This document shows positions 10,546 to 21,626 of a stretch of 64,000 nt of DNA, one piece after another. The notes beneath the pieces are model-generated. The model worked only from the letters and a program-made list of their open reading frames with translations, was not told the DNA's origin and did no database searches. How positions within the stretch are numbered: position 1 is the stretch's first letter; each line of letters opens with the position of its first letter. The stretch lies in NCBI GenBank assembly GCA_034509755.1, contig CM067555.1, positions 10,114,142 through 10,178,141 on the forward strand, in the 5' to 3' direction. Position numbers and translations under genes: made by a program. This DNA is from Anisodus tanguticus. Taxonomy: Eukaryota > Streptophyta > Magnoliopsida > Solanales > Solanaceae.

Positions 10546-11680
10546 CGCCATATCTCACCTCACCCGGTCTGCATGTAATATTCTCAAACTGTTTTGATTA
10601 AAGTATCCTTAATATATTACAGTTGGCAATGATCACTGCATTCCAATACAGGGCTATGGTACCTCCTACACACAACTGCCTCGTCCACCTTTTTCCCTTA
10701 ACAATGTCATGTATGCTCCAAACATCATTAAGAACCTAATTTATATCCGCAAATTTACTCGTAATAATTCTGTCTCTGTTGAATTTTACCCTTTTGGTTT
10801 TACTGTGAAGGATCTTTGTACGGGGACACCTCTTACGAGATGCAATAGCATGAGGGATCTCTATCCATTTCCATCCACCTCCGCTGCCGGATCATGCTTT
10901 CCTGTCTCTCTAGCTGCTATCTCTCCGACCACTTGACATAATAGGCTTGGCCATCTAGGAGCCCCCGTTTTAAATTTTCTTAGAGGCAATAATTTTATTA
11001 CATGTAATAATGGGAAACTTGCCCAACACTGTGTTTCTTGTTCTTTAGGCAAACATGTTCGTCTTCCATTTAAATCATCTTACAGTGTTACGTTTTCTCC
11101 GTTTGATATTATTCATGTTGATTTGTGGACGTCTCCTATATCTAGTTCACTTGGTCACAAATATTATCTTGTATTGTTAGATGATTTTTCTCATTATATT
11201 TGGATATACCCACTCAAATTTAAGTCCGAAGTATTTGCCAAATTTCTTGAGTTTCGCACTTTTATCAAAACACAGTTTGAAAAATGCATAAAATCGTTTC
11301 AGTGTGATAATGATCGTGAATTCAATAATTCCGTGTTTCACCGATTCTGTAGAAATAATGGCATGTTTTTTTATTTTTCATGCCCCCACACATCACCTCA
11401 AAATGGTAAAGCATAACGTATCATCCGCCCCATTAATAATATGGTTCGTACTTTCCTGTTTCATGCCTCCCTTCCTCCGGCCTTCTTGGTCTATGCAGTC
11501 AAAATGGTAGAATACTTTCTAAATATTTTACCCACCAACACCCTTCACAATATGAGTCCAACAGAAATTCTATACCGAATGATCCCCTCTTATGACCACA
11601 TAAGGATATCCAGTTGTTTGTGTTATCCCAATCTTTCATGTACTTCCCATCACAAATTAGCACCTCGAACTACTCCGGCC
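10530..11680 (+). pseudogene. Protease/pre-integrase and integrase of Copia derivative 1
   Basis: WYMDSGAISHLT near 10531 is the aspartic protease site in the DSGA form usual for Copia. The GAG-pre-integrase segment with paired cysteines follows (to about 11060). The core then reads HVDLWTSPIS (first Asp) and FQCDNDREFNN (second Asp). At the third catalytic position, NGKAER, the Glu codon is a stop (near 11413), so the active site is destroyed. The reading continues as the usual PPAFLVYAVKM and LPTNTLHNMSPTEILY region. Confidence 0.78.
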
Positions 11681-12241
11681 AACTCTCAGTCACACTCATC
11701 ACCGGTTACCACCGCTAGTAGCAACCGGTCAAACTCCCTTGTCTCACCACTGGTCCACCATTAGATCACCACCCAGAACCTTCACCTGACACCAGTTGCT
11801 ATGCCACCTCCACCAACCGATATTTCCGACAGCCCAACTGCCCACCCATTAGCTGTCGACCTGCCAGTTGTCAACGACACCACCACTCTACCAACGCAAC
11901 AGCACCACCAACCAAATCTACCACTGTCCTCTTACCCGACGATACCTACCCCAAAACCGTCATCTCCGACCATACCTTTACCATCGTCGACCCCACCTGA
12001 TTTTTCATCACACCACTCCTCACCTCACCCATTGCCCTGTTCTGCCACTACACATCCTAACCACTCGCAACAGTTTTGTGACCCACAACCAGCAACCCAT
12101 CCGACTAACCACCCACCCACTGCCCCACGCACCTAATGGAAACCCATGCCCAATACGGGATTTTCAAGCCCAAAACCCATTTTAACCTATCCACACAAAC
12201 AATTTCCCCAATTCCCAAAAACCCCAAATTAGCCAAACTAG

Positions 12242-13276
12242 ACTCTATTTGGAATACGACCATGTGTGAGTAATTTAATGCTTTAACAAAATAGCACATG
12301 TGAGATTTGGTTCCTAGATCGGAGGGGATGAATGTGATCTGTTGTATGTGTCTTTTTCGTCATAAATACAAATACAATAGTGATCTTGAGAGGTATAAGG
12401 CGAGACTTATGGCTAATGGCACAAATCAGCAGGAGGGTATTGATTGTGGTGAGATATTCAGTCCGATTGTCAAACCGGCTACCATTCGCGCATTTCTGAG
12501 TATAGTTATGGGCAAGCATTGGGCGATACATCAGCTTGATATGAAAAATGTGTTTCTCCATGGAGACTTGAAAGAAACGGTTTACATACACCAGCCACCT
12601 GATTTTGTCCATCCAGCAACCCCTCAGTATGTATGTCGTCTCCGTAAGTCATTGTATGGTTTGAAACAAGCCCCCAGAGCGTGGTATGACCGCTTTGCCA
12701 GATACATTATGCAGATTGGGTTTGTATGCAGCAGCTGTGATAATTCTCTATTCATTTTTCATCGAGGTAGTAGCACTGCTTACTTACTGCTATATGTGGA
12801 TGATATTGTTCTCACTGCCTCGTCTGATGGGTTGAAAATGAGATTATTGCTTTACTTAAAATCGAATTTGCTATGACTGACTTGGGCAAGTTAAGTTACT
12901 TTTTGGGGATATCAGTGACCAGATCTGCAGACATTATGTTCTTGAGTCAGCGTAAGTATGTAGAGGAGATCGTGTAAAGGGCTAAGATGGCTAATTGCAA
13001 GATCATGCCCACTCCGGTCGATTCTAAATCAAAGCTCAGTGCTTTTGATGGTGCTCCAGTCTCCGATCCTACTCTTTATAGGAGCCTTGCAGGTGCACTT
13101 CAGTATCTTACCTTCACCAGGCTTGATATTGGTATGCTGTTCAGCAGGTGTGTCTGTTTATGCATACTCCAAGGGAGTCTCACTTCACTGCTCTTAAGCG
13201 TATCATCCGATACATTAAGGGCACGCTTGATTATGAGTTGCATCTATACTCCTTTGCACCGACCAGGTTACTATCA
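12242..13276 (+). pseudogene. Reverse transcriptase and start of RNase H of Copia derivative 1
   Basis: The reading runs through ERYKARLMANGTNQQEGIDC, then IHQLDMKNVFLHGDL, YGLKQAPRAWYDRF and the intact polymerase motif YVDDIVLTAS. A frameshift near 12870 and a stop near 12976 follow. The connection domain continues (LGKLSYFLGISV; PTPVDSKSKLS; SLAGALQYLTFTR) and the first RNase H residues end abruptly at the inverted LTR. A proline/threonine/serine-rich variable spacer precedes it at 11680-12240. Confidence 0.82.
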
Positions 13277-13445
13277 TATAAGATTGTAATAATCTCCCTT
13301 GGGGAGTCTTATCATTATTACAAAATATATATAGTGTGTACAAGGGAGGAATCCTAATACAGTAAGGATCCTAATATACCATAAATATACAGTATTCATA
13401 ATTACACAATATATGACGAATATATGAAGAATATTCGCTAATACA
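13277..13445 (-). repeat. Inverted LTR at right end of Copia derivative 1
   Basis: This 169-bp block is the reverse complement of the left LTR over its full length, from AAGATTGTAATAATCTCCC to GAATATTCGCTAATACA. It begins exactly at the LTR 3' terminus, joined to RNase H coding sequence. An LTR in this orientation is not expected at the end of a retrotransposon. Confidence 0.85.
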
Positions 13446-13459
13446 CAGAGATGTGGATG

Positions 13460-13590
13460 CATAATTAATGGATGTACGATCATAAAAGACTAGATAAGAT
13501 TAGAAATGATCAACTCTATAAGAAGATTCAAGTAACATATATCGAGGATAATGAAATTCCGTCTAGCACCGAATGTGCCAGTCCATAGAT
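13460..13590 (+). mobile_element. LINE C-terminal fragment (RTE-type), tentative
   Basis: One frame reads WMYDHKRLDKIRN and then KIQVTYIEDNE. The LINE at 39370-39460 reads WMCGHTRRDKIRN and then VGVASVEDK with the same spacing. The piece directly follows the inverted LTR and has no other LINE parts around it. It is a small truncated fragment, and the call rests on this one alignment. Confidence 0.5.
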
Positions 13591-13702
13591 ATGAAATCAT
13601 GAGAAATGAAAGTGTATTAATTATAAAGGGAATAAGTTAGAACTAAAATCACTTGGAATGAAGTTATCTTAAAGGTCATATAGTCTCTTGGATCCTTGCA
13701 GA

Positions 13703-14197
13703 TAGTGGCGTACGCAAGATTTTTCATAAGCAATGTTACCATGTAAAAGAGTGAAAAACTGAATAAATCACTATAATAATAATAATATCATATTATAAAA
13801 AGACAATTCAAATCATATTAATAAAACTCATTTCAAGACTAGATTTACCCATTGCCGTTTTATGCCAGTTATATTCAAGTTGTTTTACTTATTTAATTTG
13901 AGTTGCGGACCCCACTCTGGAAACAGAGATGATTTAAATTAAAGTTTGCTTTTAGGATTTAAATATATTGTAAGCAAAAAGTGAAGATAAGTGAGTTTGA
14001 ACTCGCGACCTCGCCCCAAAATTGCAGCGCCTAACCAACAGACCAAAGCATGTACAACTTTGTATATAAGCAATGTCACTTTATTAATTTTACGTTTTAA
14101 TTTCGTTCTATCTACTTTTTATATATGTATATCTAGTAAAAATATTCAACGAAGCAGTGTCACGTGATATCCTCAGATCAAGGTAAATCCGCCCCTG
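13703..14197. mobile_element. hAT-type MITE with 8-bp target duplication
   Basis: The termini TAGTGGCGTA and (reverse complement) CAGGGGCGGA form a short inverted repeat. The flanks CTTGCAGA (13695-13702) and CTTTCAGA (14198-14205) match at seven of eight positions, as expected for hAT insertion. There is no transposase. An internal GTTTGAACTCGCGACC motif is a common feature of such elements and is not a tRNA gene. Confidence 0.75.
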
Positions 14198-14205
14198 CTT
14201 TCAGA

Positions 14206-14839
14206 TTTAACGAAAGATATGACAATTGAAGAAAAAGGTATATATAAGTGATACTTGTTAGTTACGTTGAGAATTAATGTGTTTTAACTTTTTGTCCCAT
14301 GCTGAGTAGTAGAAAGTATAGTAAGCTCCTATTATTTTTTATTTTATTATTATTTTATATAATATTGACTTTGAGATGAATTTTTATGGAGTAATAACGG
14401 CTCTGATTATTTAGTACTAGACATAATTATTATTTTTAAAACTTATCACCAAGAAGTTACAAAGAAATTCAAAAATATAAAGATTGGACTACTTGTTAGT
14501 AATATTGCCATTTTATGCTAATGCCTATCCTGATTATTTGTGGTGCTAGATATTTCTTAAAACTGTCTCCACTCTTCTAACATGGTCAAATTCATAGTAG
14601 TGGATCTCTTCCCATCAGATAGAATCTTCTAGAAAAATTATAAGGATACATACTCAGTGGAAGAAAATAATTAGACACATCAAATTTTGTCACCTAACCT
14701 TAAAATGATTTAGCAAAATCAACTTAAATCTGTTCCCTTTTTTTGTGGTCAAGACAAAATTGAACGGTCAGTCACAGAGAAAACTATAATTAATAACTAG
14801 GTCAACTTAATTAATTTTAACTCTATATGATCCAAATTT
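14206..14839. other. 3' flank of the KAN4-like gene, nothing else seen
   Basis: AT-rich DNA that lies downstream of the minus-strand gene and should include its 3' UTR near 14840. I see no clear polyadenylation signal that could be singled out, and no other gene. Confidence 0.5.
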
Positions 14840-16521
14840 TTAGCACTTGAGAAGAGTCGTCGAATCATTTGAGGATGATCCAGCATGTCCCATTTTCCAG
14901 CTTGGTCTTCCTAGTGTAAATTCAAGGTTAACCAATTTATCATTAGAAGATGAGTTATCTGCTCTCTCAATACCATCCATCTGCATAATTTCAATTAACA
15001 TAAAATTAATACTAATATTTATACATTAACCTCTATGTTCCAATAATTAATGTAACTTACATTTGAGTAGATGTGAGGATAATTTGCAAATGGTCTTTCT
15101 CTATTTGAGTGGCTCCATGCATTTGTCTGATCAGGCATGAATGACGACGGATCCCTGCTAATTTGATTAAGCTAATTAAACAAGTTAGTAAGACAACTAG
15201 ATTAATTAGATAGGCCATTAGGGTTTATAGAGATTTAGGTGGTGGCAATCAAGATTGTGGGCTAGATACCGTGCATTTTTGTCTGGATATGCTAGGTATA
15301 TGGACCATTAAGAAATTTGAAAAGTGAATACCAAAAAATGAAGACATAAATGACATGTTAGAATTAGAAAAGAGATTAGGGAATTAATTAAAATTCCGAT
15401 AATAATGACTTTAATTAAGAGCATTTAGGCATCTGATGATTTAGGAAGACTACTAATGGGTGTTCTGGGATGGATAAGACCCTTCCCTCGTTAATTAAAA
15501 GTTTTGAGTTTGGGCCTTGAAATGGTGAAGCTCCTGGAGAGCGCGGAAAGTTCCACCTTAAAATGAACTTACATGGCGTAAATCTGAATTTATCGTGCTA
15601 GTAAATTTTAAATACCAGATAATTATTTTATAAAGGGTATAATTACTCATGTTCAAGGCTAAAATGATTATGGTATTGCTATGGCCATCCATGAATGAAG
15701 TCAACAAAGTCCATCCAAAAAGAAGATTGAATTAATAGGGTATTGCATAATTATATAATATTGGGGTAAATACAGGACCCCTACAACTTGAATTGAAATA
15801 CACCCAAGTGGCACCCTAGCTAGTGTACAATGTGGAGATTTGAGCCAAACGGACTAAAGCTTGACTTTTTAGAAACAAAAAATTTCTGGCATATAGAGAT
15901 CGGAGCTTAAATTAACCCATCTTCCTCTACAAAAACAAGAGTTTTTTATTTCAAATAATGTAGTAGTAACTAGTAACCTTGATCCATAGGATTTGCCATT
16001 TTAACAAATTAAATATACTTTGGTTCCTCAAAATATAGGTAAATTTTAAGTAATTAAAATGTGTTTGTGATTCATTGATATAGGAAATGTATTATATTAT
16101 TTGAACTACTTTTAAAAACTTTTGCGTCAAATATGGAATAATATTATAAGCTTAGTATATCAAGTGAGTAATTAAATAGTGGAATAATTAGTAGTTATAA
16201 TAAATTTATGAATATATACAAACAAATGGATCAAAAGTATAAATTTCAGTTAGTTAAAGTTTAAATATGTGTAGTCAAATATCATAAGGACTTAAAGTGG
16301 AATTCATTAATAATTGAGGGACCAAAATATTATTAACCCTAATTTTCAAATCTACCTTAGCTCTAATTAGTTCAGTGTTAATTAAGCATGAGTAAGTAGG
16401 GGTGTGCATTATTCGGATTAAATAGAAAAATCAAATCGAACCAAACTGAATTTTAGTTGGATTGGTTTTTCGGATTTTTGATTTGGTTTCGGATTTAGAA
16501 ACCGAAAAAACCAAATTATAT

Positions 16522-16591
<70 letters not shown>

Positions 16592-19500
16592 GACTTATTC
16601 GAATTTATAGGTTATGGACATGTATTAATATACTTTTAAATATTATATTTTTAAAATTTTACCCTGTGATTTATATTAGAAAATATATTTAAGAGATTTC
16701 ACATGATTACTTCTCATTCTCTATAATATTTATTCTTTTTCGTTATTTTGATTATGTTAATTATCTTACATAACGCAACCGAATAACCAAACCGAAAAAG
16801 ACCAAACCGAAAAGAGAAAAACCAACCCAAACTAATTTTGGTTCGGATTGGATTGTAGTTTTTAGAAATCAAACACCAAAAATTCAAATCGAATAGTGTA
16901 AAACCAAACCGAAAAACTGAACGCACACCCCCTACTAGTAAGACTTTTGAGAGAGATAAATGATACTAGTAATATGATATAAAAGTCATTAAATATAAAG
17001 AATAATCTCATGATATAAAAGTCATTTAATACTTCCTCCGTCCCTAAAAGATTGTCATAATTTGACTTGACATGAAATTTAACAAATAAAGGAAGACTTT
17101 TGAAATGTGTGGTCCAAAATAAATTTTAGATATTTGTGTGGCTATAAATCATCTCATAAAGTTGAATTGTTTCTAAATATATAAAAATATCAATCTTTTT
17201 GGGACAAACTAATAAGGAAAATTGGACAATTTTTTTGGGACAGGGGGAGTATCTATTTTTAAAGGGTGTAACAAAATATGAAAATAAAGATAATACTATG
17301 AATCGCGGTAGTAATAAATACCGCTCCCTCCGGATCAAAAAGAGTGTTCATTTTGTCATTTTCACACCCCTTAAGAAAATACTAACTTCTAGGCAAAAAT
17401 AAATAATTTAACTAAAATGCCCCTAATTAAATAAGTATTGAGATTTAATGACATAACAATTACTGAATTTTCCCCATTTTTGTATCATAGACCAAAGATC
17501 TATTTCATTCCTTGTCTATTTTTTTCCCAGTATTTTGATTATAATTATTTTTTAGCTCTTTCAAGCTTCCTTACAGGCAGAAGAGTTAGCAAAGGTACAA
17601 ACAACCCGATGTAGTCAGTGAGCAAGAATGTCCGCTTTCAATTCAATATCTTTCTTAACACCCGGAAAATTATATTCACATGTTGATCTGTGATCAAAGA
17701 AAACTATATCTGAAGAATGGGATACAGATTGACAAGCACAAAATACACTTCATCAAAGACAAAAATCATGCCTTGTTTATTCCTCCAAATATCATTTGCC
17801 TTTTCCTCAGCCGACTAGCAAAACAACGAATTCAACCGCAAATACCTTTTAGCTAGCACATGCTAAAAAGAACAAGTAAATACTCGTCTCGTGCTTGACT
17901 CTGTCTGTAAGACATGTGTGTGCATCCACTTAGTGAGGAGACAAGACCGGAGAGAAGAAATTCTATTTATTAAAAAAGGGAGGAGTGTGTGTGGGGGGGG
18001 GGGGAGGAAGAATGGAAAGCCCGAACTTTATTGATGGGACATTTTGATCCCCTTTTCCTCTCATCCTCCACATGTTCTGCTTTGGGAAAGGGTCAACGCA
18101 AGTCCGTTCCATGCCCGTCGCTTGTCAATCACATCGGAAAGTCGTTGGGTCGCGGAGACCTCTTTCGGTAAATAATTAAGTCTTCTCTTCGTGGATTCAT
18201 ACATTGATATTAGAGGAAGTAGCGCACGACACGAGGGATATACAAGAAAGACCTGCTCTAGATCGCCAAGTCTCCACATTTTTTAGGTATCCTATAAGGA
18301 GAGTGTTGTGGGTTTGGAGGAACGGGAGAAAAAAACCTCGTTTTTCTAATCGGACAAAAGAGTGGAAATCCCTGCTGCAGCATGAGGAAGCAATTGATCG
18401 CATTCTCGCTTCCAGACCTCAACGAGATTCCAGTAGGACTTTCTCCTGTTGAAATTGCCCAATTACATCGGAAGACTGAAGAGAATGTCGCTGATATATA
18501 TCTTTCTTTTTTTCAAATTTAAAATGTTCATAATTTAGGTTACACAAAATAGGAGCGAGAAAAGGAAAAAGTGAAATCTGGAAAAGTCTTCTCTAAGGGT
18601 AATGTAATTGAGTGACGCTATGTCCCTGACCTAAGACTAATGCAATCATTTCTTTCCTCCGCCTTCTTTTTCGACATTCGCTAATCGGAGAGGACAACCG
18701 ATTGAGTCTGAACCAACATTTAAAGATGGAAGGAAGACCCGGATGAACTTAATTAGGAGCATGGGCAACCCTTAGTGCACGAGATAGCAATGACAGGAGA
18801 TTGAAATCCGTACGAAAGACCCCCGTTCTTTTGGCGGGTATCGAAACGTGGCTTAATCTCGGATCACTCCTTAAGGAATAGGACACATTATATAGCGCAC
18901 ATCATAGAGGAGAGTACCCCTTTATTATAAGATAGAACCCCGCGAATCACCTAACAATTAATAAGGACAAATCTAGAAAAGTAAGGTTAATATTTTCTTA
19001 ATTTGATAAGTGGACACTCTTTTTGGCTCAAAAAATAAAGGCTAAGTGGACACTCTTTTTGATCCGGGGAGTAGTAGTAGATTTTGAGTTCCCAACTTTA
19101 TAGCAATAAGATAGGATTTCACACGTTAAAATCACTACTCTCTATACCTAGAAGACCTTATTCATTATATTCACCAAGCTCAATGTACTTGGAGCTATTG
19201 AGTATTTAATCACATTTATATATCTCTCTACACTATTAACAAAGAGAGACACCATCATGTACAGAAATAAATTCCACGGTCAAGGCATTTTTGTGTGTGT
19301 ATGTCTGCCTCTTCCTCCAGTTGATTATTTATTTATCCACATGATGCTATTAATTCGCATCTATAACTATGCCTTAATACCAGTTGTCTACGACTATACT
19401 TAGTACACTTATTAAGATACATTTAAGAATTTGTTAAACAAGATGTAGTGATGGATAACTTCTGTCATGTAACATACAATTTTTTTTATCGCTATCCAAC

Positions 19501-21117
19501 AAAAAATCATCAGTAATCCTATTTAACGTCTGATTATCAAAATATTATATTAGCTATGTGCTGTTTAATGATAGATTAACAACCAATTTCGTAGTTAATT
19601 CATGTTCGGTTTATAATGATATGGAGTAGTACATATTAAGGAGAAACCGTATAGTATTTGTCTAGTAGCAAGTTTGGTGCTTATCTTTTTCACATGCGTA
19701 CATGTCAGTAACCCATTAATATATAGTTGCTTGTTTACCAATTTGCAATGATGAAGGAGATGAAAATGCAGCATATTAATTCAATCAAAGTCAGAAGATA
19801 ATAAAATGTAGCTGATGTAGTTGCAGATGCACTCACCTGATATGAGCTATATTTTGTGGCATGGTGCTTGATAGTGATACTGAAGGGTCACTTATATTAA
19901 TGGTATCAATCTCCTCACAAGATTTTTCATGTTCACCAATATTAATCCCTTTGTTTGGGATCATAAATATATTCTCTGCTTGCCCTTTAGCTGCAAATTA
20001 ATAAGCAAATAATAAAATGACTTGTATATATATATTTATGCATGATTTAGTTATGAGAATAAAGTTTTTCAAAGCTTGCAAACAAAAAGAATGATGAAGT
20101 GAAAAGTACTGGACTCCCTTTAGGAGATGAAAATTCCAAATATTTACCTGTGGTTTTGTCAGTGCTCTTCACTGTTCTATACATCTGCATGAAAACCGAC
20201 ACAAAAAGTATTAGATGAAAAGTCTACATTTTTAAGATTACTTCTCTAGATGCCTTTTTGTCCTAACCCCTTTGTACTCCAAATTCTCCTACATATCCCC
20301 CTTCCCCCTTCCCCCTTCCCCCACCCCACCCCAACAACACCATGGGGTTTCACATGGATTTTTGCAGTGTAAAAATACAAAATACGAAAAAAAAATAGAG
20401 GTACAAAAATATTACAGAGAGATCCATTTTTCTTCATACATTCCAAAGACTATTGATTAGAAAAAAAGTAATGTTACGTACCTGTAAGTGACTCTTCACA
20501 TGAGCTAAGGTTAGATCCTTCACATTCATCAACTCTAGCACGGATTTTGGTGTTGCTCCTATTTTTTGTTCAACGGGAAAAAAATTCTAAATTAAAATTT
20601 AGGATCACCTAAATAACAATAGAAGTCAACTATATGAATTTTCACTGTTCGACTTACGTTCATGTCCACCAAGAAGTTGAACGGCATGAACAAAATGGGC
20701 ATGAAGAGTTGAAGTCCATCTCATTCTAGGAGCTCTAACGCTTCTTTTCACCCCACTAATCAATCTCGAACTTCTCTTGAAATCACGGCCGTATATTTGT
20801 GGCTGATAATGTTGGTGATGCTGATGCTGATGGTGGTGATGATGTTGAACGTTTCTACCTATTGGTACTTGCACGAACCCTAGACTCAGGGTCGGTTCAA
20901 AAGATGGAATTACTGGAAGATTAAACGCTTTTTTAATATTTGGGTGAAAAAGTTCGTTATTTTCATGGCTCAAATCGCTTCCCCCACTAGCAGTGCTACC
21001 GGATTCCATCGTGGACTCAAATCCCACAACTTCTTTAAACTGATCACTTTTTGAAATACACGACGGTAAGCTGATCTGTAAAGAAAGATCAGGCACCGTT
21101 GAAACTCCGTCCCTCAT
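14840..21117 (-). CDS. KAN4: KANADI/GARP transcription factor, ABERRANT TESTA SHAPE (KAN4) type
   Basis: Six exons on the minus strand: 20658-21117, 20482-20558, 20148-20184, 19837-19990, 15061-15157 and 14840-14980. All introns are GT-AG and all phases join in frame, giving 966 bases (321 residues plus TAA). The N-terminus has the VPDLSLQISLP motif, then SDLSHEN, a histidine/glutamine run, and QPQIYGRDFKRSS. The GARP DNA-binding domain (about residues 130-190) reads RAPRMRWTSTLHAHFVHAVQ, LLGGHE, then ATPKSVLELMNVKDLTLAHV and KSHLQMYRTVK. The C-terminus has NLEFTLGRPSW and ends LLKC. These match Arabidopsis ATS/KAN4, a nuclear repressor that specifies abaxial identity and ovule integument growth, better than KAN1-3. 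The start is the ATG before RDGVSTVPDL. No disabling change is seen. Orthology is inferred from remembered family sequence. Confidence 0.92.
16010..16335. repeat. Inverted-repeat MITE-like element
   Basis: TACTTTGGTTCCTCAAAATAT at the left end and GAGGGACCAAAATATTATTA at the right end are imperfect inverted copies. A similar TTTTGGTCCCTC terminus occurs alone at about 3269. No target duplication was identified. Confidence 0.5.
16397..16934. mobile_element. hAT-like MITE (GGGGTGTGCATT termini)
   Basis: The left end TAGGGGTGTGCATT and the right end, read in reverse as TAGGGGGTGTGCGTT, form terminal inverted repeats. Behind them CGGTTTGGTTTTTCGG-type words lie in opposite orientations. The flanks TGAGTAAG and CTAGTAAG share their last six bases, consistent with an 8-bp target duplication with changes. 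A 67-bp AT microsatellite lies inside. Confidence 0.7.
16524..16590. repeat. AT dinucleotide microsatellite
   Basis: About 33 uninterrupted AT units within the MITE at 16397-16934. Confidence 0.95.
17032..17249. mobile_element. Stowaway (Tc1/mariner) MITE
   Basis: The termini CTTCCTCCGTCCCTAAAAGA and (reverse) CTCCCCCTGTCCCAAAAAAA are inverted repeats. TA lies on both sides (17030-17031 and 17250-17251). The size, about 218 bp, is typical. Confidence 0.85.
17321..19072. mobile_element. Mariner-type MITE split by a foreign insert
   Basis: The left end CTCCCTCCGGATCAAAAAGA and the right end, which reads in reverse CTCCCCGGATCAAAAAGAGT, are clear inverted repeats. The GTGGACACTCTTTTT word is repeated inside the right end. 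Left part 17321-17462 and right part 18961-19072 add to about 255 bp, a normal MITE size. Between them lies an unrelated 1.5-kb block bounded by TAACAATTA repeats. Confidence 0.75.
17463..18960. other. Foreign block in MITE, probably organelle (mitochondrial) DNA
   Basis: The composition changes sharply from AT-rich intron DNA to mixed sequence, especially at 18060-18960. The style (for example GGGAAAGGGTCAACGCAAGT and GGAGATTGAAATCCGTACGA) resembles plant mitochondrial intergenic or intron DNA. I could not assign it to a named mitochondrial gene. The direct repeat TAACAATTA stands at 17454-17462 and 18952-18960, one copy at each edge. No terminal inverted repeats are seen. A 12-G run lies at 17993-18004. 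It could instead be a DNA transposon cargo or a nuclear fragment. Confidence 0.4.
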
Positions 21118-21626
21118 ATCGATTTTTAACTGAAATAAAAATTAAGGGTTTTTCTATAAAGGGGTCTCTTGAAAAGAGAAATATGAAAAAGGTTAAAAGA
21201 TTTGAGTTGTGATTATCTCAGGAGTGCCTTATGATTTGCATGTTGTGTTTATAAGAAGAAAGAGAGGAGGGTTCAGAATAGGCTTTTTGCTAAAGAAAAA
21301 GCTATATAGGGGATAGGGATATTGATAAAAGAACTAAAAGTAGAAATGTGCAGATGGTCGAGGAGAAGTATAGCAGAGACTATTAGTAATCACTAGTCAA
21401 CATAAACTAAGGGGTTTCTTGGAAGTTTGAATCTGTAAAGCAAAGGAATTGCTGTAAAAAGGTTTGTGTAAAGAGGGAACTGTATTTAAGGATACGGAAG
21501 GATCAAACACCTTTTAATTTCTGAGAGTAAATGTTTGTTTGGACTTTGGGAACAAAGAATTACCTTTTCTCTATAAGTTTATCTGAATTCATAACTTTAG
21601 ATATTAAGATATAATTATAATAAAGA
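21118..21626 (-). promoter_or_regulatory. 5' flank/promoter region of the KAN4-like gene
   Basis: Two TATA-like boxes on the minus strand are candidates: TATAAA at 21253-21248 (131 bp before the ATG) and CTATATAG at 21309-21302. Neither can be preferred from sequence alone. A composite MITE and repeat array begin at about 21627, so the undisturbed upstream region is only about 500 bp. Confidence 0.4.

Larger units (their letters stand above)
9082..13445 (+). mobile_element. Ty1/copia derivative with inverted right-hand LTR
   Basis: A normal left LTR with primer site is followed by gag, protease/pre-integrase, integrase and reverse transcriptase, all broken. Inside RNase H (after LYSFAPTRLLSY) the element stops at 13276, and an LTR of the same family follows in reverse orientation (13277-13445). 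No second direct LTR and no target duplication are seen (flanks ATGAT and CAGAG). Both outer ends are therefore the same U3 terminus facing outward. A related copy with the same layout lies at 45490-48632. The short LTR and UBN2-type gag suggest an Ale/Retrofit-like lineage. Confidence 0.85.
15158..19836 (-). other. Intron 4 of the KAN4-like gene, TE-rich (about 4.7 kb)
   Basis: The other four introns are about 100-300 bp; this one is 4679 bp. It contains an inverted-repeat element (16010-16335), a hAT-like MITE with a long AT microsatellite (16397-16934), a Stowaway MITE (17032-17249), and a second mariner-type MITE (17321-19072) split by an organelle-like block. The stretches 15158-16009 and 19073-19836 hold nothing recognisable. 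The splice sites remain canonical. Confidence 0.88.

Noticed and set aside
11801..12185. Pro/Thr/His-rich ORFs
   Set aside because: They correspond to the variable spacer between integrase and reverse transcriptase of Copia derivative 1.
14000..14060. tRNA-like B-box motif (GTTTGAACTCGCGACC)
   Set aside because: No cloverleaf or A box can be built around it, and it lies inside a hAT-type MITE with its own target duplication.
16524..16590. AT run as an origin or matrix-attachment site
   Set aside because: A simple microsatellite within a MITE explains it; no supporting motif was seen.
18061..18452. Overlapping ORFs of 60-82 codons as a gene
   Set aside because: None has a recognisable domain; they lie in the organelle-like insert and overlap each other on both strands.
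20246..20460. Short ORFs on both strands between KAN4 exons 2 and 3
   Set aside because: They lie in intron 2 over a C-rich low-complexity run and have no recognisable domain.
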